NCBI RefSeq assembly: GCF_902806685.2
Contig: NC_048539.1
Span: 322,501 to 386,500, forward strand
Direction of reading: 5' to 3'
Source: Maniola hyperantus
Lineage: Eukaryota; Arthropoda; Insecta; Lepidoptera; Nymphalidae
DNA: 64,000 nt
Below, piece by piece: positions 61,338-64,000 of the stretch. Both the position numbers and the translations under genes were made by a program. The notes below the pieces were generated by a model. It was given only the letters and a program-made list of their open reading frames with translations. It was not told where the DNA came from and searched no databases. Within the stretch, counting starts at the first letter, position 1; every line of letters starts with the position of its first letter.

Positions 61338-61545
61338 GTTGTCATCATCCTGATTAACCAATCACCGATCCACTACTGAGCACAGGTCTCCAGAAGGTCT
61401 CAGAGAAGGGTATAGGGCTATAGTCTGCCACGCTAGTCAAATGCGGATTGGCACACATTTGAGAACATTATGGGGAGGAACTCTCAGGCTTGCAGGTTCC
61501 CTCACGATGTTTTCCTTCACCGTTAAAGCAAGTTATATTTAACTT
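61338..61545 (-). mobile_element. SINE S1, head missing
   Basis: ttgtcatcatcctgattaac, gccacgctagtcaaatgcgg and cacgatgttttccttcaccg. Confidence 0.7.
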
Positions 61546-61820
61546 GCTATCTTGACGGCTGTGTGTGGACACAAAGCCTTAGCCCTGTTATCCGAAGATC
61601 AAGGCTGGTCTCCGAGTCCGACGTCACAGCATTATTAACGTGATAATATTCTGATAAGGATGTTTGATCAAACGATCAAAATATTTGATCGGGCACTTTG
61701 CTTTTGATTAGCGGATCTCTGCGTAGCCGTTTGTATACAAATATACTTAGCATTTAGGTGTCAGACTAGCTGGATAAGATTAGGGTTGGTTCTTGTAACA
61801 GAATTGGTAGGATATTATGA

Positions 61821-62187
61821 AAAAACCGGCCAAGTGCGAGTCAGACTCGCTACAGTCGTATTTTTTCGACATACTGAACGAAAAATCAAACCGATAAAAA
61901 AAATTAAAATCTGCTTTAGACGGTACAGTAAAATACTTTGAAAATTGAAAATACTTAAAAAATTATTTGTTCATGAACACATTTTAAATTTTTTTTTGTG
62001 ATGTAACCACAAAATCACGGTTTTCGAATTTTTCCCCTTATGTGTGCTATAAGACGTATCTACCTGCCAAATTTCATGATTCTATGTCAACGGGAAGTTA
62101 TATATATAGGTTTCTTGACAGACAGACAGACAACGAAGTGATCCTATAAGGGTTCCTTTTTTCTTTTTGAAGTACGGAACTCTAAAA
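61821..62187 (+). repeat. Repeat P copy with internal deletion
   Basis: AAAACCGGCCAAGTGCGAGT directly followed by cagactcgctacagtcgta. It ends tttgaagtacggaactctaa. Confidence 0.7.
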
Positions 62188-62189
62188 AA

Positions 62190-62540
62190 TATTCAAAAGC
62201 GTTCATCTAATTGCGCATTATTAATTATTTATTATTAATTAATTATAACACACTATTATATTGGTAAATACACTGACTGCGAACTGTTGTACTATTACCA
62301 CCTATATTTAATTTCTACGTGTAGTTGCAATAAATAAGTCATTATTATGATTACGAAATCAATCACATCGTTTGATTAGTAAATAATACATTATATTTTA
62401 TGAGCATTATCCTTCTTTGAACCAATAATGAGTCGTTAATCATAATTCAGTGGCTATTAACTATTAATTTCAGCTGTATGAGAACAATGTGTACGTGTGC
62501 AACCTCACTAGTGGCTTAATAAGTAGTTACAAGTTACAAC
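62190..62540. other. AT-rich stretch, nothing recognised
   Basis: No repeat ends or coding signal. A short open segment at 62474-62520 (LYENNVYVCNLTSG) follows a TTTCAG but is too short to call an exon. Confidence 0.35.
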
Positions 62541-62544
62541 TTCA

Positions 62545-62930
62545 TCAACCAATAGACGTCCACTGCTGGACATAGGTCTCTTGTAGGGACTTCCACACGC
62601 CACGGTCTTGCGCCGCCGCCATCCAGCGGCTCCCAGCGACTCGTCTGATGTCGTCCGTCCACCTAGTGGGGGGTCTTCCAACGCTGCGTCTTCCGGTGCG
62701 AGGTCGCTATTCCAGCACCTTGGGACCCCAACGTCTATCGGTTGTTCGAACTATGTGCCCTGCCCATTGCCACTTCAGCTTCGCAGCCCGTTAGCCTATG
62801 TCGGTTACTCTAGTTCTCCTACGGATCTCCTCATGTCTGATTTGATCACGTAGAGAAACACATAGCTCTCTCCATCGCCCGCTGAGTGACTCTGAGCTTT
62901 CTTATGAGTAACAACTTACAACACATAGGT
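62545..62930 (-). mobile_element. RTE-type LINE RT C-terminus
   Basis: On the minus strand: LIRKLRVTQRAMERAMCFST, RDQIRHEEIRRRTRVTDIG, stop, RAAKLKWQWAGHIVRTTDRR, WGPKVLEWRPRTGRRSVGRP, PTRWTDDIRRVAGSRWMAAA, QDRGVWKSLQETYVQQWTSI. This is the C-terminal third of an RTE/BovB-like RT. A single stop interrupts it. It is the longest RTE fragment in the window and the reference for the shorter ones. Confidence 0.85.
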
Positions 62931-62966
62931 ATGATAAATATTAATATAAATCTTCATATCATTATC

Positions 62967-63187
62967 TAAATATATAAACGACAAAGCTAACTATAACTGA
63001 CTGACTGATCTATCAACGCACAGCTCAAAGTACTGGACGAATCGGGCTGAAATTTGGCATGCAGGTAGCTTATGACGTAGCGTAGGCATCTGCTAAGAAA
63101 GGATTTTCGAAAATTCAACCCCGATGGGGGTAAAATGGGGATTTGAAAGTGTAGTCCACGCGGACGAAGTCGCCATCATAAGCTAGT
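62967..63187 (+). mobile_element. Helitron HA, full copy
   Basis: TCTAAATATATAAACGACAA to GTCCACGCGGACGAAGTCGC, then CATCATAAG-CTAG, followed by T. Confidence 0.8.
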
Positions 63188-63640
63188 TAGGTTCATTTAT
63201 TAAAAAGAGGCAAGTACTCTAAATTTTAGTTGCGCTCAAAATCAGTACTTACTAAAATCACAGACCTGACTATTCATAAGCACTTTTAAAAAGTTTACAT
63301 GAATAAAAAAACATTCTACTCTATTCTATTCTATTCTACAGAAACGGTTTAAAGTGCAATTATGAATAAACAAAATTAATAATAGTAATTAAGCAAAGCT
63401 ATATGTATTTGTAAGCGTCGGTTCATGACTAACTCGACGGTTGTCCTCAAAAACTGACTTCCTGCTGAGTCGGCAATGAAACTGTATCGAATGTCTACAC
63501 GCCAATATTGGACACGACTGCCATCGGAAGTGGCAACAAGATGCTAAACTTGTTCTCTTCACGGCCACTAACACAATTAACACTAAGAAACTAAGATCTG
63601 GGATTGATTCATGATTAAATCAGATTAATAGTTTTAAAAT

Positions 63641-63695
63641 AATGTTGAAGCGGTAATAGTCTAGTGGTTAAGACATCGGCCTCCTATTCAGGGGA
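63641..63695 (+). mobile_element. SINE head fragment (S1-like)
   Basis: gcggtaatagtctagtggtt, aagacatcggcctcctattc and aggggac. The B box is missing. Confidence 0.5.
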
Positions 63696-63702
63696 CCCCT
63701 AT

Positions 63703-63751
63703 TTTACTTATTTAGGGGTTCAATTTTCAAATTGAACTCCTAAATAAGTAA
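63703..63751. repeat. 23-bp hairpin
   Basis: TTTACTTATTTAGGGGTTCA and its complement TGAACTCCTAAATAAGTAAA flank attttcaaat. There is one mismatch or wobble in the stem. It lies between a SINE head and a LINE tail. Confidence 0.7.
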
Positions 63752-63845
63752 AAAAGGCATTCCGAACCAGTGGTAGATGCATCCGACTATTCGTAAGTGC
63801 TTGTAAAAGTTTATACGAATAAAAAAGATTTTTATTTATTTATTT
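63748..63845 (+). mobile_element. CR1-like LINE 3' tail
   Basis: ggcattccgaaccagtggta, gatgcatccgactattcgta, then acgaataaaaaagattttta with a (TTTA)n end. Same as 40240-40330. Confidence 0.65.
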
Positions 63846-63857
63846 TATTTATTTAAA

Positions 63858-63955
63858 TATCGTTTCTTAGCGGATGTCTACGTCATAATAGCTACCTCTA
63901 TGCCAAATTTCAGCCCGATTTGTCCAGTAGTTTGAGCTGTGCGTTGATAGATCCT
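63858..63955 (-). mobile_element. Helitron HA, 5' part
   Basis: tcttagcggatgtctacgtc, aatttcagcccgatttgtcc and gctgtgcgttgatagatcct. Confidence 0.6.
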
Positions 63956-64000
63956 ACCTAAGTTATCACATACACCTGAGTCCCCTATTTTTAAATAGCG

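Noticed and set aside
61548..61640. Candidate next PTB exon beginning DGCV
   Set aside because: No acceptor precedes it and the following residues do not continue a PTB domain.
62474..62520. Exon-like LYENNVYVCNLTSG after a TTTCAG acceptor
   Set aside because: Only about 14 residues before a stop, no donor in phase, and no resemblance to the PTB domain expected downstream.

Overview
The window looks like nuclear DNA from a lepidopteran insect (moth or butterfly). It is AT-rich, with small intron-bearing genes widely spaced in a dense mosaic of SINEs, LINE 3' ends, Helitron-like elements with CTAG-T 3' ends, and many short fold-back DNA transposons. No bacterial-style operons, rRNA genes, genuine tRNA genes or CRISPR arrays are visible. 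All calls were made by eye from the sequence; family names beyond the visible motifs are inference.

Host genes. Positions 43-208 (-) hold the first coding exon of a DNAJC3/P58IPK homologue (ER co-chaperone), which leaves the window on its left side. Diverging from it, RpL35A (large-subunit ribosomal protein eL33) is complete in three coding exons, 1825-2049, 2903-3133 and 3939-3962 (+), encoding 159 residues. About 50 kb further on, 52282-53538 (+) is an exon of a PTB/PID-domain protein most like FAM43. Its coding part is 52812-53538 and it ends at a GTGAGT donor a few residues into the PTB domain, so the rest of the gene lies downstream, probably beyond the window. A GC-rich open segment bounded by splice-like sites at about 8636-8804 (-) may be an exon of an unrecognised gene. 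A non-coding first-exon candidate sits near 25017-25102 (+).

Repeat landscape. (1) 4-32 kb: Helitrons, three tRNA-like SINE families (S1, S2, S3), an abundant ~430-bp repeat beginning CCGGCCAAGTGCGAGTC (family P), fold-back elements, and an RNase H-bearing LINE fragment (11804-13088) inserted in the end of a fold-back element with a 12-bp target-site duplication (TSD). Two hAT-like elements have perfect 8-bp TSDs (10766-11419 and 28128-28871). (2) 33.5-36.6 kb: a 17-copy 35-bp minisatellite followed by a tandem array of Helitron-like units (3 x ~178 bp, then 2 x ~570 bp). (3) 37-52 kb: more SINEs, P repeats and fold-backs, including nested insertions at 47.4-48.1 and 49.4-49.85 kb. (4) 53.5-64 kb: presumed intron or downstream flank of the PTB gene, with P repeats, a 350-bp fold-back with TAA TSDs, and an RTE-type LINE C-terminus at 62.5-62.9 kb.

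The strongest results are mechanistic: exact TSDs read directly from the sequence give insertion boundaries and nesting order for several elements, and several multi-copy fold-back families here have no autonomous partner in the window. No novel multi-gene system was found; the unusual content is in the repeats.
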